This document shows positions 42,490 to 51,792 of a DNA stretch of 64,000 bases, piece after piece. How positions within the stretch are numbered: the first letter of the stretch is position 1; each line of letters begins with the position of its first letter. Made by a program: the position numbers and the translations under genes. The notes beneath the pieces are model-generated. The model was not told where the DNA came from. It did not search any database and saw only the letters and a list, made by a program, of their open reading frames with translations. Source of the stretch: Micromonospora sp. WMMA1947 (GTDB taxonomy: Bacteria; Actinomycetota; Actinomycetes; Mycobacteriales; Micromonosporaceae); assembly GCF_027497355.1 (NCBI RefSeq), contig NZ_CP114909.1:248001-312000 (forward strand). Direction: 5' to 3'.

Positions 42490-43605
42490 ATGCCCACTCC
42501 GTACCGCCGCCCCTTACCGCTCGCGGCGGCGATCCTCGCCGTCTGCGCGGTGGTGGCGGCGCTGCTCACCACCGCGTTCTCCGGCCCGGCCTCGGCGCAC
42601 GGGTCGGTTGTCGACCCGGCCTCGCGCGCCTACAGCTGCTGGCAGCGCTGGGGCGGTGACTTTCAGAACCCGGCCATGGCCACCCAGGACCCGATGTGCT
42701 GGCAGGCGTGGCAGGCCGACCCGAACGCCATGTGGAACTGGAACGGCCTGTTCCGCGAGGGCGTGGCCGGCAACCACCAGGGCGCCATCCCGGACGGGCA
42801 GCTGTGCAGCGGCGGGCGCACCCAGAGCGGCCGCTACAACGCGCTCGACACGGTCGGCGCCTGGAAGACCGTGCCGGTCACCAACAACTTCCGGGTCAAG
42901 TTCTTCGACCAGGCCAGCCACGGCGCCGACTACATCCGGGTGTACGTGACCAAGCAGGGTTTCAACGCGCTCACCTCGCCGCTGCGCTGGAGCGACCTGG
43001 AACTGGTCGGCCAGATCGGCAACACCCCGGCCAGCCAGTGGACGCGTGAGGTCGACGGCGTGTCCATCCAGATCCCGGCGAACGCGCCGGGCCGCACCGG
43101 CCGGCACATCGTCTACACGATCTGGCAGGCCAGCCACCTGGACCAGTCCTACTACCTGTGCAGTGACGTGGACTTCGGCGGGTCCGGCCCGACCACCCCG
43201 CCGACCAGCACCCCGCCCACCAGCACCCCGCCGACGAGCACGCCGCCCACGAGCACGCCGCCGAGCAGCCCGCCGCCGACCACGCCGAACCCGGCCGGTG
43301 GCTGCACCGCGACGTACGCGATCACCGGTACGTGGGGTGGCGGTTTCCAGGCCGACGTGAAGGTGACGAACAACAGCGGCTCGCCGATCCGCGGCTGGTC
43401 GGTTAGCTGGAACTACCAGAACGGCCAGCAGGTCAGCTCGGCGTGGAACGCCACCGTGAGCACGAGCGGAACGCTGGTGACGGCACGCAACGTGGCCTAC
43501 AACGGCTCGCTCGCGCCGGGCGCGAGCACCTCGTTCGGCTTCACCGGCTCGGCCGGTGCGACGAATCCGGTGCCCAGCATCGTGTCCTGCACGACGACCT
43601 CCTGA
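42490..43605 (+). CDS. Secreted AA10 lytic polysaccharide monooxygenase with CBM2
   Basis: A 371-aa exported enzyme. The signal peptide ends SASAH-like at Ala36, leaving the mature N-terminal His37 that forms the copper brace with His96 (VAGNHQGA). The AA10 catalytic domain spans about 37-225. A Pro/Thr linker of PTSTPP repeats (about 233-262) leads to a C-terminal CBM2 with TYAITGTWGGGFQADVKVTN and WSVSWNYQNGQQ. It oxidatively cleaves cellulose or chitin, feeding glucosidase and importer systems such as the one at 4080-8834. A GGAGG site precedes the ATG at 42490. A TTGACG (42380) and CAACGT (42403), 17 bp apart, are a weak promoter candidate. Confidence 0.92.
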   Translation: MPTPYRRPLPLAAAILAVCAVVAALLTTAFSGPASAHGSVVDPASRAYSCWQRWGGDFQNPAMATQDPMCWQAWQADPNAMWNWNGLFREGVAGNHQGAIPDGQLCSGGRTQSGRYNALDTVGAWKTVPVTNNFRVKFFDQASHGADYIRVYVTKQGFNALTSPLRWSDLELVGQIGNTPASQWTREVDGVSIQIPANAPGRTGRHIVYTIWQASHLDQSYYLCSDVDFGGSGPTTPPTSTPPTSTPPTSTPPTSTPPSSPPPTTPNPAGGCTATYAITGTWGGGFQADVKVTNNSGSPIRGWSVSWNYQNGQQVSSAWNATVSTSGTLVTARNVAYNGSLAPGASTSFGFTGSAGATNPVPSIVSCTTTS

Positions 43606-43647
43606 CGGCTGCCGTCCCGGTCGGGGCCCTGCTCGGCACCTGCTGTG

Positions 43648-43703
43648 GTGTTAAGCAGGGCCCCTTCCTCTACCGCAGGCGTTAAGAAGGGGCCCTTCCT
43701 TTC
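43648..43703. repeat. AAGGGGCCCTT-family repeat, locus A
   Basis: Two units, GTTAAGCAGGGCCCCTTCC and GTTAAGAAGGGGCCCTTCC, are separated by TCTACCGCAGGC. They lie between the convergent monooxygenase and hemQ genes and reach the hemQ stop codon. The same unit plus a TCTACCG-type linker recurs at two other sites in the window. Confidence 0.9.
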
Positions 43704-44403
43704 ACACCAGGCAGTTGACGATGTCGGCCACCGGGCGGCGGCGGCCGGTGTAGAACGGGATCTCCTCCCGTACGTGCCGGCGGGCGCCGGAGGCGCGCAG
43801 GTCACGCATCAGGTCCACGATCCGGTGCAGCTCGTCGGCCTCGAACGCCAGCATCCACTCGTAGTCGCCGAGCGCGAACGAGGCGACCGTGTTGGCCCGC
43901 ACGTCCGGGTAGCCCCGGGCCATCTTGCCGTGCTCGGACAGCAGTTCCCGCCGCTCGGCGTCGGGCAGCAGGTACCACTCGTACGAGCGCACGAACGGGT
44001 AGACGCACAGGTAGGCGCGCGGCTGCTCGTCGGCCAGGAACGCCGGGATGTGGCTCTTGTTGAACTCGGCCGGGCGGTGCAGCGCCATCTGCGACCAGAC
44101 CGGGGTGAGCGCCCGGCCCAGCGTGGTGCGGCGGAACCGCAGGTACGCGTCCTGCAGCGCGTCGCTGGACGACGAGTGCCACCAGATCATCAGGTCGGCG
44201 TCGGCGCGCAGCCCGGCCACGTCGTACGTGCCCCGGATCGTGACGTCCTTGCCGGCCAGCTCGGTGAAGAGCGACTCGACCTCGTCGACGACGTTCTCCC
44301 GCAGCGACGGCAGCGGGCTGGTGGCCCGGTACACCGACCACATCGTGTAGCGGATGGTCTCGTTGAGCTCCCGCAGCCGCGCCGCGTTGGTCTGCTCGGT
44401 CAT
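43702..44403 (-). CDS. hemQ: Coproheme decarboxylase (HemQ/ChdC, chlorite-dismutase fold)
   Basis: A 233-aa member of the chlorite-dismutase family. [15 protein letters not shown] at the N-terminus, [58 protein letters not shown] are the family's ferredoxin-like repeats. In actinobacteria this enzyme converts coproheme to protoheme with hydrogen peroxide, the last step of the coproporphyrin-dependent route. Placement after hemE and hemY supports it over chlorite dismutation. The ATG overlaps the hemY stop (ATGA). Confidence 0.92.
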   Translation of the reverse strand: MTEQTNAARLRELNETIRYTMWSVYRATSPLPSLRENVVDEVESLFTELAGKDVTIRGTYDVAGLRADADLMIWWHSSSSDALQDAYLRFRRTTLGRALTPVWSQMALHRPAEFNKSHIPAFLADEQPRAYLCVYPFVRSYEWYLLPDAERRELLSEHGKMARGYPDVRANTVASFALGDYEWMLAFEADELHRIVDLMRDLRASGARRHVREEIPFYTGRRRPVADIVNCLV

Positions 44404-45809
44404 GCTGCCGATCCTCCCAGTGCCGTGATGATCTCTTCGGCCGCCGTCTCGCCGGAGCGGACGCAGACCGGAATGCCGACGCCGTCGTAGCCGGCGCCGG
44501 CCACCGCCAGCGTCGGGTACGCGGCGCGCAGCGCCGTCCGGACCGCCGCGACCCGGGCGGTGTGCCCGGGCGTGTACTGCGGCAGCGCGCCACCCCACCG
44601 CTGCACGTGCCGGGCCACCGGGGCCGGCAGCGGCTCGCCGAGCACCGCCGACAGCTCCCGGTGCACCGTGTCGGCCAGGTCGTCGTCGGTGAGCTGCAGC
44701 GACGTCTCGTCGCCGTACCGGCCCACCGAGGCGCGCACCAGCGCCAGCCCGTCCGGCCGCCGCAGGTGCCCCCACTTGGTGGTGAAGAACGTGGACGCCT
44801 TGATCGTCAGCCCTTCGCCGGCCGGGACCAGGAAGCCGGACAGCTCCGGCAGGGCCGGACCGGGCAGGGCGAGGGTGATCAGGGCGACGCTGGCGTAGTC
44901 GAGCGCGCCGACGGTGTCGGCCGCCTCGGGCGCGGCGGTGGCGAGGAGCCGGCCGGCCGGTCGGGCCGGCACCGCGAGCAGCACCGCGTCGGCCTCGACG
45001 TGCTCGGCGTCGCGGGTCGGCCCGACGGTGAGCCGCCAGCCCGACGGGGTGCGGCGCAGCTCGCGTACCGCCGCGCCCCGGCGGATCGTCGCCCCGCTCG
45101 CCGTCGCCGCCGCCTCGACCAGCGTGCTCAGCCCACCGGCCAGGGTGCCGAAGACGGGTGCGCCGGGCGCGCGCGGCGCGGCGGCCTGCGCGGCGCGTAC
45201 CGCACCGACGAGCGTGTGCTCGGCCCGGGCCGCGCGAGCCAGCGCCGGCATCGTGGTGACCAGCGACAGGTCGTCGGCCCGCCCCGCGTACACGCCGCCG
45301 AGCATCGGGTCGACCAGCCGGTCCACCACCGCGTCACCGAGCCGCTTGCGGACCAGCTCGCCGACCGACGTGTCCTCGCCGTCGGCCAGCAGCGGCCGGC
45401 CCGCGTCGCGGTCGGCGTCCGCGGCCGGCGGCGCGACCGCCGCCACCTTGTCCAGATCCCCGGGAACGCCGACGAGCGTGCCGCCCGGCACCGGGTGCAA
45501 CGTGCCGTCGACGAGCAGGGCGGCCTGCCCGACCGTGGGGTGCACGATCGAGTCGTCCAGGCCGAGGCGGCGGGCCAGCTTGGCCGCTGCCGACTCGCCA
45601 CCGGCCGGGTCGCGCATCAGGAACGACTCCGCGCCGAACTCGACCGGCCCACCGGCGAGCTCACCGGTGAACAACTTGCCGCCGAGGCGGCCGGACTGCT
45701 CGTACACGGTGACCTCGGTGCCCTCGGGGGCCCGGTCGCGCAACCGGACGGCGGCGGCCAGCCCGGTGATCCCGCCACCGACGATCGCCACCCGCCACGG
45801 TCGCACCAC
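44400..45809 (-). CDS. hemY: Coproporphyrinogen III oxidase (HemY/CgoX type)
   Basis: A 469-aa FAD enzyme. The N-terminal dinucleotide-binding motif is [17 protein letters not shown], and the C-terminal FAD motif [18 protein letters not shown] is intact. The middle [20 protein letters not shown] is typical of the Gram-positive HemY branch, which oxidises coproporphyrinogen III to coproporphyrin III rather than protoporphyrinogen IX. Start is GTG 45809, three bases before a second GTG, after GGAGGAGACA. Between hemE and hemQ. Confidence 0.92.
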   Translation of the reverse strand: MVRPWRVAIVGGGITGLAAAVRLRDRAPEGTEVTVYEQSGRLGGKLFTGELAGGPVEFGAESFLMRDPAGGESAAAKLARRLGLDDSIVHPTVGQAALLVDGTLHPVPGGTLVGVPGDLDKVAAVAPPAADADRDAGRPLLADGEDTSVGELVRKRLGDAVVDRLVDPMLGGVYAGRADDLSLVTTMPALARAARAEHTLVGAVRAAQAAAPRAPGAPVFGTLAGGLSTLVEAAATASGATIRRGAAVRELRRTPSGWRLTVGPTRDAEHVEADAVLLAVPARPAGRLLATAAPEAADTVGALDYASVALITLALPGPALPELSGFLVPAGEGLTIKASTFFTTKWGHLRRPDGLALVRASVGRYGDETSLQLTDDDLADTVHRELSAVLGEPLPAPVARHVQRWGGALPQYTPGHTARVAAVRTALRAAYPTLAVAGAGYDGVGIPVCVRSGETAAEEIITALGGSAA

Positions 45810-45818
45810 TGTCTCCTC

Positions 45819-46910
45819 CTAGCGCTCCGGTCGCGTGGTCAGCTCGTGCACCAGCGCGACCACCCGGGTCAGCACCTCGGGGTCGGTTTCCGGCAGGACG
45901 CCGTGACCGAGGTTGAACACGTGTCCGGGAGCGGCCCGGCCCTGCTCGACGATGCGCCGCACCTCGGTCTCCACCACCGGCCAGGGGGCGAGCAGCACGG
46001 TCGGGTCGAGGTTGCCCTGCACCGCCTTGTCCGGCCCGATCCGGCCGGTGGCGACGTCCAGCGGCGTACGCCAGTCGACGCCCACCACGTCGGCGCCGGC
46101 CTCGCCCATCGCGCCGAGCAGCTCACCGGTGCCCACCCCGAAGTGGATGCGCGGCACGCCGGTGCCGGCTAGCCCGCCCAGCACGTACGTCGAGTGCGGC
46201 AGCACGAAACGGCGGTAGTCGGCCTCGGACAGCGCACCGGCCCACGAGTCGAACAGCTGCACCGCGGAGACGCCGGCGTCGATCTGCACCTGGAGGAACG
46301 CCAGGGTCACCTCGGCCAGCCGGGCGCACAGCGCGTGCCACAGGTCCGGGTCGCCGTACATCAGCGCCTTGGTCTTGGCGTGGGTCCGCGACGGCCCGCC
46401 CTCGACCAGGTAGCTGGCGAGCGTGAACGGCGCCCCGGCGAAGCCGATCAGCGGGGTGTCGCCCAGCTCGACGACGAGCCGGCGGACCGCCTCGTCCACG
46501 TACGACACCTCGTCGCGGCCGATCGGGGTGATCCGCTCGACGTCGGCGGCGGTACGGATCGGCTCGGCCACCACCGGGCCGGTGCCGGGCACGATGTCCA
46601 GGTCGATGCCGGCCGCGGCGACCGGCACCACGATGTCGCTGAACAGGATCGCCGCGTCCACGCCGTGCCGGCGCACCGGCTGGAGCGTGATCTCGGTGAC
46701 CAGGTCCGGCCGGCGGCAGGACTCCAGCATCGGCACGTTCGCCCGGATCTCGCGGTACTCCGGCAGCGACCGGCCGGCCTGGCGCATGAACCAGACCGGG
46801 GTGTGCGGGCCCGGCTCGCGCCGGCAGGCGCGCACGAAGGGCGAGTCGGCCGGCCCGCCGCGGCGGGGTTCTCCGTCTCGGGCGGCAGTGCCCGTGGTGT
46901 CGGTGGTCAT
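45819..46910 (-). CDS. hemE: Uroporphyrinogen decarboxylase
   Basis: A 363-aa HemE that removes four carboxyl groups from uroporphyrinogen III. The signature [16 protein letters not shown] is near the N-terminus. [17 protein letters not shown] and [19 protein letters not shown] are the active-site segments, and [11 protein letters not shown] is the conserved C-terminal motif. The ATG at 46910 was preferred over 46961 because conserved sequence begins near it; its ribosome-binding site is weak. First gene of the hemE-hemY-hemQ operon. Confidence 0.93.
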   Translation of the reverse strand: MTTDTTGTAARDGEPRRGGPADSPFVRACRREPGPHTPVWFMRQAGRSLPEYREIRANVPMLESCRRPDLVTEITLQPVRRHGVDAAILFSDIVVPVAAAGIDLDIVPGTGPVVAEPIRTAADVERITPIGRDEVSYVDEAVRRLVVELGDTPLIGFAGAPFTLASYLVEGGPSRTHAKTKALMYGDPDLWHALCARLAEVTLAFLQVQIDAGVSAVQLFDSWAGALSEADYRRFVLPHSTYVLGGLAGTGVPRIHFGVGTGELLGAMGEAGADVVGVDWRTPLDVATGRIGPDKAVQGNLDPTVLLAPWPVVETEVRRIVEQGRAAPGHVFNLGHGVLPETDPEVLTRVVALVHELTTRPER

Positions 46911-46969
46911 CGCGGCAATCGTGCCACGCCCCCGGCACGCGCCCGCGCTCACCGTCCGCATTTGTGACG

Positions 46970-47023
46970 TAGAAGGAAGGGCCCCCGCTTAACGCCTCCG
47001 GTAGAGGAAGGGCCCCTTCTTAA
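46970..47023. repeat. AAGGGGCCCTT-family repeat, locus B
   Basis: GGAAGGGCCCCCGCTTAAC and GGAAGGGCCCCTTCTTAAC flank GCCTCCGGTAGA, the inverse-strand version of locus A. It lies in the divergent spacer between hemE and the DUF3000 gene, so it is not tied to 3' ends only. Confidence 0.9.
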
Positions 47024-47083
47024 CCGTCGATCAACCGGCGCGCCGTCACGCACCGCGCGGCGGGCGCGGCATAGGCTGCCCGC

Positions 47084-47653
47084 ATGGCCCCCCCGATCGC
47101 GCTCCCGGAAACGTTCGCTCGCGCGGTCGCGGGGCTGCGATCGGTGACACCCCGCCCGGAGATCGTTCTCGAGGAGGTCGGCGCGCCGCAGCGGCTGGCC
47201 CCGTACGCCTTCGCGCTCTCCGCCGCCGTGATGCGCGACGACGACGAGGTGGCCACCGGCCGGCTGATCCTGCTGCACGACCCGGCCGGCCACGAGGCGT
47301 GGCAGGGCACGCTGCGCCTGGTCACGTACGTCACCGCCGAACTGGAGGTCGACCTGGCCAGCGATCCGCTGCTGCCCGGCGTCGGCTGGACCTGGCTGAC
47401 CGACGCGCTGGACGCGCAGGGCGCCGGGCACCGGGCGATCGGCGGCACCGTCACCCAGACGCTGTCCACCCGCTTCGGCGAGCTGGCCGGCCCGCCCGCC
47501 GCCGGTGACATCGAGATCCGCGCCTCCTGGACGCCGCTGCGCGCCGACCTGGGCCCGCACCTGCTCGGCTGGTGCACGCTGCTGGCCTCCACGGCCGGCC
47601 TGCCGCCGCCCGGCGTCACCGCGCTGCCCCGCCGCTCCGCCGGCGCCGCCTGA
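47084..47653 (+). CDS. DUF3000 family protein
   Basis: A 189-aa protein of DUF3000, an actinobacterial family: LPETFARAVAGLRSVTPRPEIVLEEV, RLILLHDPAGHEAWQGTLRLVTYVTAELE, WTWLTDALDAQGAG and SWTPLRADLGPHLLGWCTLLAS are its conserved blocks. Function unknown. In many actinobacteria it precedes the RNase D gene; here two membrane-protein genes on the other strand lie between. ATG at 47084. Confidence 0.92.
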   Translation: MAPPIALPETFARAVAGLRSVTPRPEIVLEEVGAPQRLAPYAFALSAAVMRDDDEVATGRLILLHDPAGHEAWQGTLRLVTYVTAELEVDLASDPLLPGVGWTWLTDALDAQGAGHRAIGGTVTQTLSTRFGELAGPPAAGDIEIRASWTPLRADLGPHLLGWCTLLASTAGLPPPGVTALPRRSAGAA

Positions 47654-47772
47654 CCGCCGTTCGTCGGCTCGCGAGGGCCGCGTACCGGCACACGGGTCGC
47701 CTCACGCGCGACGACCGTTGCGGCGGGCCGGGCGCGGTTCGCGGCCGGCGTACCCCCGGGGTTGACGCGCGA

Positions 47773-47800
47773 AGGCCGCCCCGCGCGTGCGGGACGGCCT
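47773..47800. terminator. Bidirectional terminator
   Basis: AGGCCGCCCCGC (47773-47784) and GCGGGACGGCCT (47789-47800) pair with one mismatch around a 4-base loop, between convergent genes ending at 47653 and 47817. Confidence 0.72.
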
Positions 47801-47816
47801 CACGGCGGACGCCGGA

Positions 47817-48647
47817 TCAGAGGTAGTTCTCGGCCTCGTCGCAGACCTTGTCCAGACCCTTGTTCGCCGCCTCGAAGGCCGCCCGGTCGCCGCGCGACGC
47901 CGCCGCGATGGCGGTGGTCAGCTTGTCCAGGCAGCTCGCGATGACCTTCTTCTGCCGGGCCTGCTCGTCCCGGTCGTTCTTGGTGCCGGTCAGGTCCTGC
48001 TGCGTGTCCGACAGCCGATCCTGGACCGTCTTCAGCTCACCCTTGAGCTTCTCCATCTCCTGCTGGTTCGCCGAGATGGTGCCGTCGCGCTGGCTGACCA
48101 GCTGCCGGGACTTGTCCAGCTCGCCGTTCGTGGAGACGTACAGGAAGGTCATCACGCCGCCGAAGACGAGCAGCAACGCGGCGACGAGGCCGAGCACCAG
48201 CAGAGCGGCCTTCCGGCTGCCGCCGGCGGCCGGGGCGGCACCGGGCGGACCGTACGGGCCGGGTGGCCCGGACATCGGCGGCGGCCCGAAGCCGGGGCCG
48301 GACACCGGCGGAGCGGACGCCGGCGGGACCGACATCGGCTGCGCGTAGCCGGGCCCGGAGACGGGCGGGACGGACACCGGCGGGACGGACACCGGCGGCG
48401 CCGACATCGGCTGTGCCGGCGGAGGCACCGGGGCGGCGCCCGGCGCGTAGCCCGGCTGTCCCGGCGCGGCGGGCGGATATCCGGCGTACCCGGGGGCGCC
48501 GTCGGGCGCGGCGGGCTGGTGCAGGGTCGGCGCGGGCTGGTTCGGGTCGTACTGCTGGGGCGCGGGCCGGCTGCCGTACACGTTGCCGTAGACCGTGCCC
48601 CCCGGCGCCGGGGGCGGGTTGTCGCCCCCGGCCGGTGGGTAGGACAT
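47817..48647 (-). CDS. Proline-rich single-pass membrane protein with coiled coil
   Basis: A 276-aa protein. Residues 1-145 are low-complexity Pro/Gly/Ala/Tyr with repeats of SVPPV and SGPG type. A transmembrane helix follows (about 149-171, AALLVLGLVAALLLVFGGVM), then a coiled coil (NGELDKSRQLVSQRDG...QQEMEKLKGELK...DRLSDTQQD) and a C-terminal helical part with two Cys (IASCLDKLTTA and LDKVCDEAENYL). The N-terminus is cytoplasmic by the positive-inside pattern. I do not recognise a family; the layout resembles actinobacterial scaffold or sensor proteins. It lies downstream of a protease with a similar N-terminus. Confidence 0.78.
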   Translation of the reverse strand: MSYPPAGGDNPPPAPGGTVYGNVYGSRPAPQQYDPNQPAPTLHQPAAPDGAPGYAGYPPAAPGQPGYAPGAAPVPPPAQPMSAPPVSVPPVSVPPVSGPGYAQPMSVPPASAPPVSGPGFGPPPMSGPPGPYGPPGAAPAAGGSRKAALLVLGLVAALLLVFGGVMTFLYVSTNGELDKSRQLVSQRDGTISANQQEMEKLKGELKTVQDRLSDTQQDLTGTKNDRDEQARQKKVIASCLDKLTTAIAAASRGDRAAFEAANKGLDKVCDEAENYL

Positions 48648-48716
48648 GTCGTTCCTCCAGATGTGCTGGTCCCCCGCGGGGTGGCCCGATGGGCCGGGGT
48701 CGATGCGGTGCGGTCA

Positions 48717-48732
48717 CCCACACCGGTGTGGG
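48717..48732. terminator. Palindrome after the protease gene
   Basis: CCCACACCGGTGTGGG is a perfect 16-bp palindrome 8 bp after the protease stop (minus strand). It is short, so a terminator role is tentative. Confidence 0.45.
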
Positions 48733-48739
48733 CGGCCGG

Positions 48740-50134
48740 TCAGCAGAGGCGGAACCGGTCGCAGGCGGTCTTGATCGGCACCGCGAGCCCGATGCCCTCG
48801 GCGTTGCGGGCCTTGGCCGTGGCGATGCCGACGACCTCTTTCGAGCCGTTGATGACCGGGCCGCCGGAGTTGCCCGGGTTGATCGGGGCGTCGAACTGGA
48901 TCACCGGGCCACCGCCGCTCTCGTCCTCGCGGAACGCGCTGACCACGCCCGTGGTGACGCTGTCCTGCAGCCCGAGCGGCGCGCCGACCACGATGATCTG
49001 CTGGCCGGACCGCACCGGGGCGCGGGCCGCGACCAGACCGGTGAACTTGGCCGTGGTCCGCAGCTGCGCCAGGTCCTTGTCCTTGTCGGTGGCGATGATC
49101 GTCGCCTCGAACCGCTGGTCCTTGCGCTCCAGGAACACCTTGCGCTCACCGGCGGTGAAGACCGACTCGACCACGTGGAAGTTCGTCAGCAGCGTGGTGC
49201 CGCCGCCGGAGGGGGCCTTGCCGACGGCGAACGCCGTACCGGTGAACTGCCCGGCCCGCACCCGGAACACGCTCGGCAGCACCGCGCCGGCCACCGCCTC
49301 CGGGTTGAAGGCCGCGTCGGCCTGCTTCTCCAGGCTGCCGGCGCGCTGCTCCAGGCCGTCGAGCCGGCTGGCGTCCGCGCCCTGCCCCTCGGCCATCCGC
49401 TTGTCGGCGGCGGCGAGCCGGTCGTCGAGCCGGTAGATCTGGTACGCCTGCACGCCGGTGACCAGCGCCAGCACCGCGGCCAGGGCCAGCGCCACCACCG
49501 CCAGGCGGCTGCGCCGGGCCGGCGGGCCGGCGGGCGGCGTGCCGAAGCCGGCCGGGCCGCCGGCGAGGGCCTGCTGACCCGGGTACGCCGAGGCGGGCGC
49601 GGACACGGGCTGACCCGGGTAGGCGGGCGCGGACACGGGCTGGCCCGGGTAGGCCGGCGCGGCGGGCCGGGGATCCGGGTAGGACGACGAGCCCGGCCCG
49701 CCCGGGTACGACGGCGACACGGCCGGCTGACCCGGGTACGCCGGAGCGGACGCCCGGGAGGTCTGCGGCGGTACGGACCCGTAGGACGACGGCTGGGCCG
49801 TACCGGTGCCGTAGGACGACTGCCCGGGCTGGGGGCCGTAGGACGACCCGCCCGGCCGGGCCGGGGTCGCGACGCCGGACGCGGCGGCATAGGGCGTGGA
49901 CTGCGGCGGGCCCGACGGGTCCGGGTATCCCGCGGACGGCTGGCCGGCGCGCGCCGACGGTGCCGGGTAGCCGGGCGTGCCGCCCCACTCGGCTCCACCG
50001 GCGAACGATCCGGGCGCCGGTGCCGGAGCGCCGGGCGGGGCGAAGCGCGGCGGCAGCGGCCCCGGCCGGTCGGCTGCCGTGTCGCCGCCGCCCTGACCCG
50101 GCGCGTCGTCGCCGGTTCCGTACCCGCCTGTCAT
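48740..50134 (-). CDS. Membrane-anchored trypsin-like serine protease (HtrA-like, no PDZ)
   Basis: A 464-aa protein. Residues 1-205 are Pro/Gly/Tyr/Ser-rich, with near-identical AYPGQPVSAP repeats. A transmembrane helix (about 214-233, LAVVALALAAVLALVTGVQAY) is followed by a short coiled coil (LEQRAGSLEKQADAA). The protease domain contains the triad: His320 in LTNFHVVES, Asp in DKDLAQLR and Ser423 in INPGNSGGPVI. It ends soon after the protease fold and lacks the PDZ domain typical of HtrA. Two Cys sit at the extreme C-terminus. Substrate and regulation unknown. ATG at 50134. Confidence 0.87.
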   Translation of the reverse strand: MTGGYGTGDDAPGQGGGDTAADRPGPLPPRFAPPGAPAPAPGSFAGGAEWGGTPGYPAPSARAGQPSAGYPDPSGPPQSTPYAAASGVATPARPGGSSYGPQPGQSSYGTGTAQPSSYGSVPPQTSRASAPAYPGQPAVSPSYPGGPGSSSYPDPRPAAPAYPGQPVSAPAYPGQPVSAPASAYPGQQALAGGPAGFGTPPAGPPARRSRLAVVALALAAVLALVTGVQAYQIYRLDDRLAAADKRMAEGQGADASRLDGLEQRAGSLEKQADAAFNPEAVAGAVLPSVFRVRAGQFTGTAFAVGKAPSGGGTTLLTNFHVVESVFTAGERKVFLERKDQRFEATIIATDKDKDLAQLRTTAKFTGLVAARAPVRSGQQIIVVGAPLGLQDSVTTGVVSAFREDESGGGPVIQFDAPINPGNSGGPVINGSKEVVGIATAKARNAEGIGLAVPIKTACDRFRLC

Positions 50135-50365
50135 GTTCGTCCGTCCTCCCCGTCGGCTTCACCGACGCCCCCCGGCCGCTGTGGCACCCGTACGCCGTTC
50201 GCGGCTCGATGGACCGTACCGGCGGGATCGGGCTTTGTCTTCCCCCTTGTCCGACCCTCTCACGGCCCCGCAACCCGCACCTTTCCGGTCACCCGGCGGC
50301 CGTCTCGCCGACACGCGCCCGACCGGCTGCGCACACCGGATCGTCCGGCCTACTAGGGTTGTCAG

Positions 50366-51688
50366 GTGACCGACGAACCACCCCTGCGCCGTCGGGCCGC
50401 CGAAAGCCGTACCGGAGAGGCGTCCGCCCGTCCGACGTCGGCCCTGCCGGAGCCGGCGGACGCGGGGCCCGAGACCGATCCGGGCGCGGCCGTCCCCCTG
50501 ACCGCGCCGCGCGAGGGCACGCCCGCTCCGGTGGCCACACCTGCCGAGCTGGACGAGGTCGTGGCCCGCTTCGCGGCCGGCACCGGCCCGGTTGCCCTGG
50601 ACGCCGAACGCGCCTCCGGCTACCGCTACAGCCAGCGCGCCTATCTGGTGCAGCTGCGCCGCGGCGGCGCCGGCACCGCGCTCATCGACCCGCTGCCACT
50701 GCCCGACCTGTCCGCCCTGGACGCGGCGATCGCCGAGACCGAGTGGGTGCTGCACGCGGCCAGCCAGGATCTCGCCTGCCTGGCCGAGGTGGGGCTGCGC
50801 CCGCGCCGGTTGTTCGACACCGAACTGGCCGCCCGGCTGGCCGGATTCGAGCGGGTCGGCCTGGCCGCGCTGACCGAACAGCTGCTCGGCTTCAGCCTGG
50901 AGAAGCACCACTCGGCCGCCGACTGGTCGAGCCGGCCGCTGCCGGAGTCCTGGCTGACGTACGCGGCGCTGGACGTCGAACTGCTCGTGGATCTGCGCGA
51001 CGCGCTGGACGAGGAGTTGCAGCGGCAGGGCAAGTCCGGCTGGGCGGCGGAGGAGTTCGACGCGCTGGTGCGCAACGGCGCCCGTCCGCCGCGCGTGCGC
51101 GCGGAGCCGTGGCGGCGCACGTCCGGCATCCACCGGGTACGCGGCGCGCGCGCCCAGGCCCGGGTGCGATCCCTCTGGTACGCGCGGGACCAGATCGCCT
51201 CCCGCCGGGACGCCGCGCCGGGGCGGGTGCTGCCCGACTCGGCCATCGTGGCCGCCGCCGAGCTGGACCCGAAGGACGAGAAGACACTGCTGACGCTCCC
51301 CGGGTTCGGAGGGCGGTCGGTGCGCCGGCTGGCGCGTACCTGGCTGGCGGCGCTCGACGACGCGCGCCAGTTGCCGGACGACGCGTTGCCGGTGAGCCCG
51401 GCCGTGGAGGGGCCGCCTCCGCCGCACCGCTGGGCCGAACGCGACCCGGTGGCGGCCGGCCGGCTGGCCCGTGCCCGGGAGGTGGTGGTCGGCGCCGCCG
51501 GGGCGCACCGGCTGCCGGCGGAGAACCTGATCGCACCGGACTCGATCCGCCGGCTGGCGTGGCAGCCGCCCGCGGAGATCACCGACGACACGGTGGCGGA
51601 GACGCTGCGCGGGTTCGGGGCCCGGGAGTGGCAGATCGGGCTGCTCCTGCCCGCTCTGACGGAGGCGTTGCGCACCCCGCAGCAGTGA
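50366..51688 (+). CDS. rnd: Ribonuclease D-like 3'-5' exonuclease with HRDC domains
   Basis: A 440-aa DEDD-family nuclease. A disordered N-terminus of about 60 residues precedes the exonuclease domain with VALDAERA (motif I), LHAASQDLACLAE (II) and WLTYAALDVELL (III). A C-terminal HRDC-type helical region follows (RSLWYARDQIASRRDAAP and KTLLTLPGFGGRSVRRL). It trims structured RNA 3' ends, such as tRNA precursors, in the cytoplasm. The GTG at 50366 starts 231 bp from the divergent protease gene. Confidence 0.9.
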   Translation: MTDEPPLRRRAAESRTGEASARPTSALPEPADAGPETDPGAAVPLTAPREGTPAPVATPAELDEVVARFAAGTGPVALDAERASGYRYSQRAYLVQLRRGGAGTALIDPLPLPDLSALDAAIAETEWVLHAASQDLACLAEVGLRPRRLFDTELAARLAGFERVGLAALTEQLLGFSLEKHHSAADWSSRPLPESWLTYAALDVELLVDLRDALDEELQRQGKSGWAAEEFDALVRNGARPPRVRAEPWRRTSGIHRVRGARAQARVRSLWYARDQIASRRDAAPGRVLPDSAIVAAAELDPKDEKTLLTLPGFGGRSVRRLARTWLAALDDARQLPDDALPVSPAVEGPPPPHRWAERDPVAAGRLARAREVVVGAAGAHRLPAENLIAPDSIRRLAWQPPAEITDDTVAETLRGFGAREWQIGLLLPALTEALRTPQQ

Positions 51689-51741
51689 CGGCCGCGGGCG
51701 GGGTGTGAGGTGGGCCACGCGGGGGGTGGTGCCACGTCTGG

Positions 51742-51755
51742 TTACTGACGAGTAG
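51742..51755. promoter_or_regulatory. Inverted-repeat operator candidate before fadA
   Basis: TTACTGACGAGTAG is a near-perfect inverted repeat (TTACT, 4 bp, AGTAA with one mismatch). It lies 37 bp before the fadA start, in the promoter region of a beta-oxidation operon, where TetR- or GntR-type fatty-acid regulators commonly bind. The cognate regulator is not in the window. Confidence 0.5.
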
Positions 51756-51792
51756 CATCCGGGGGAAATGCCCGTGCCGAGGGAGGCTCCAA

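Noticed and set aside
43201..43275. Tandem repeat (ACCAGCACCCCGCC type) as an independent repeat element
   Set aside because: It encodes the PTSTPP linker of the secreted monooxygenase, as expected for such linkers.
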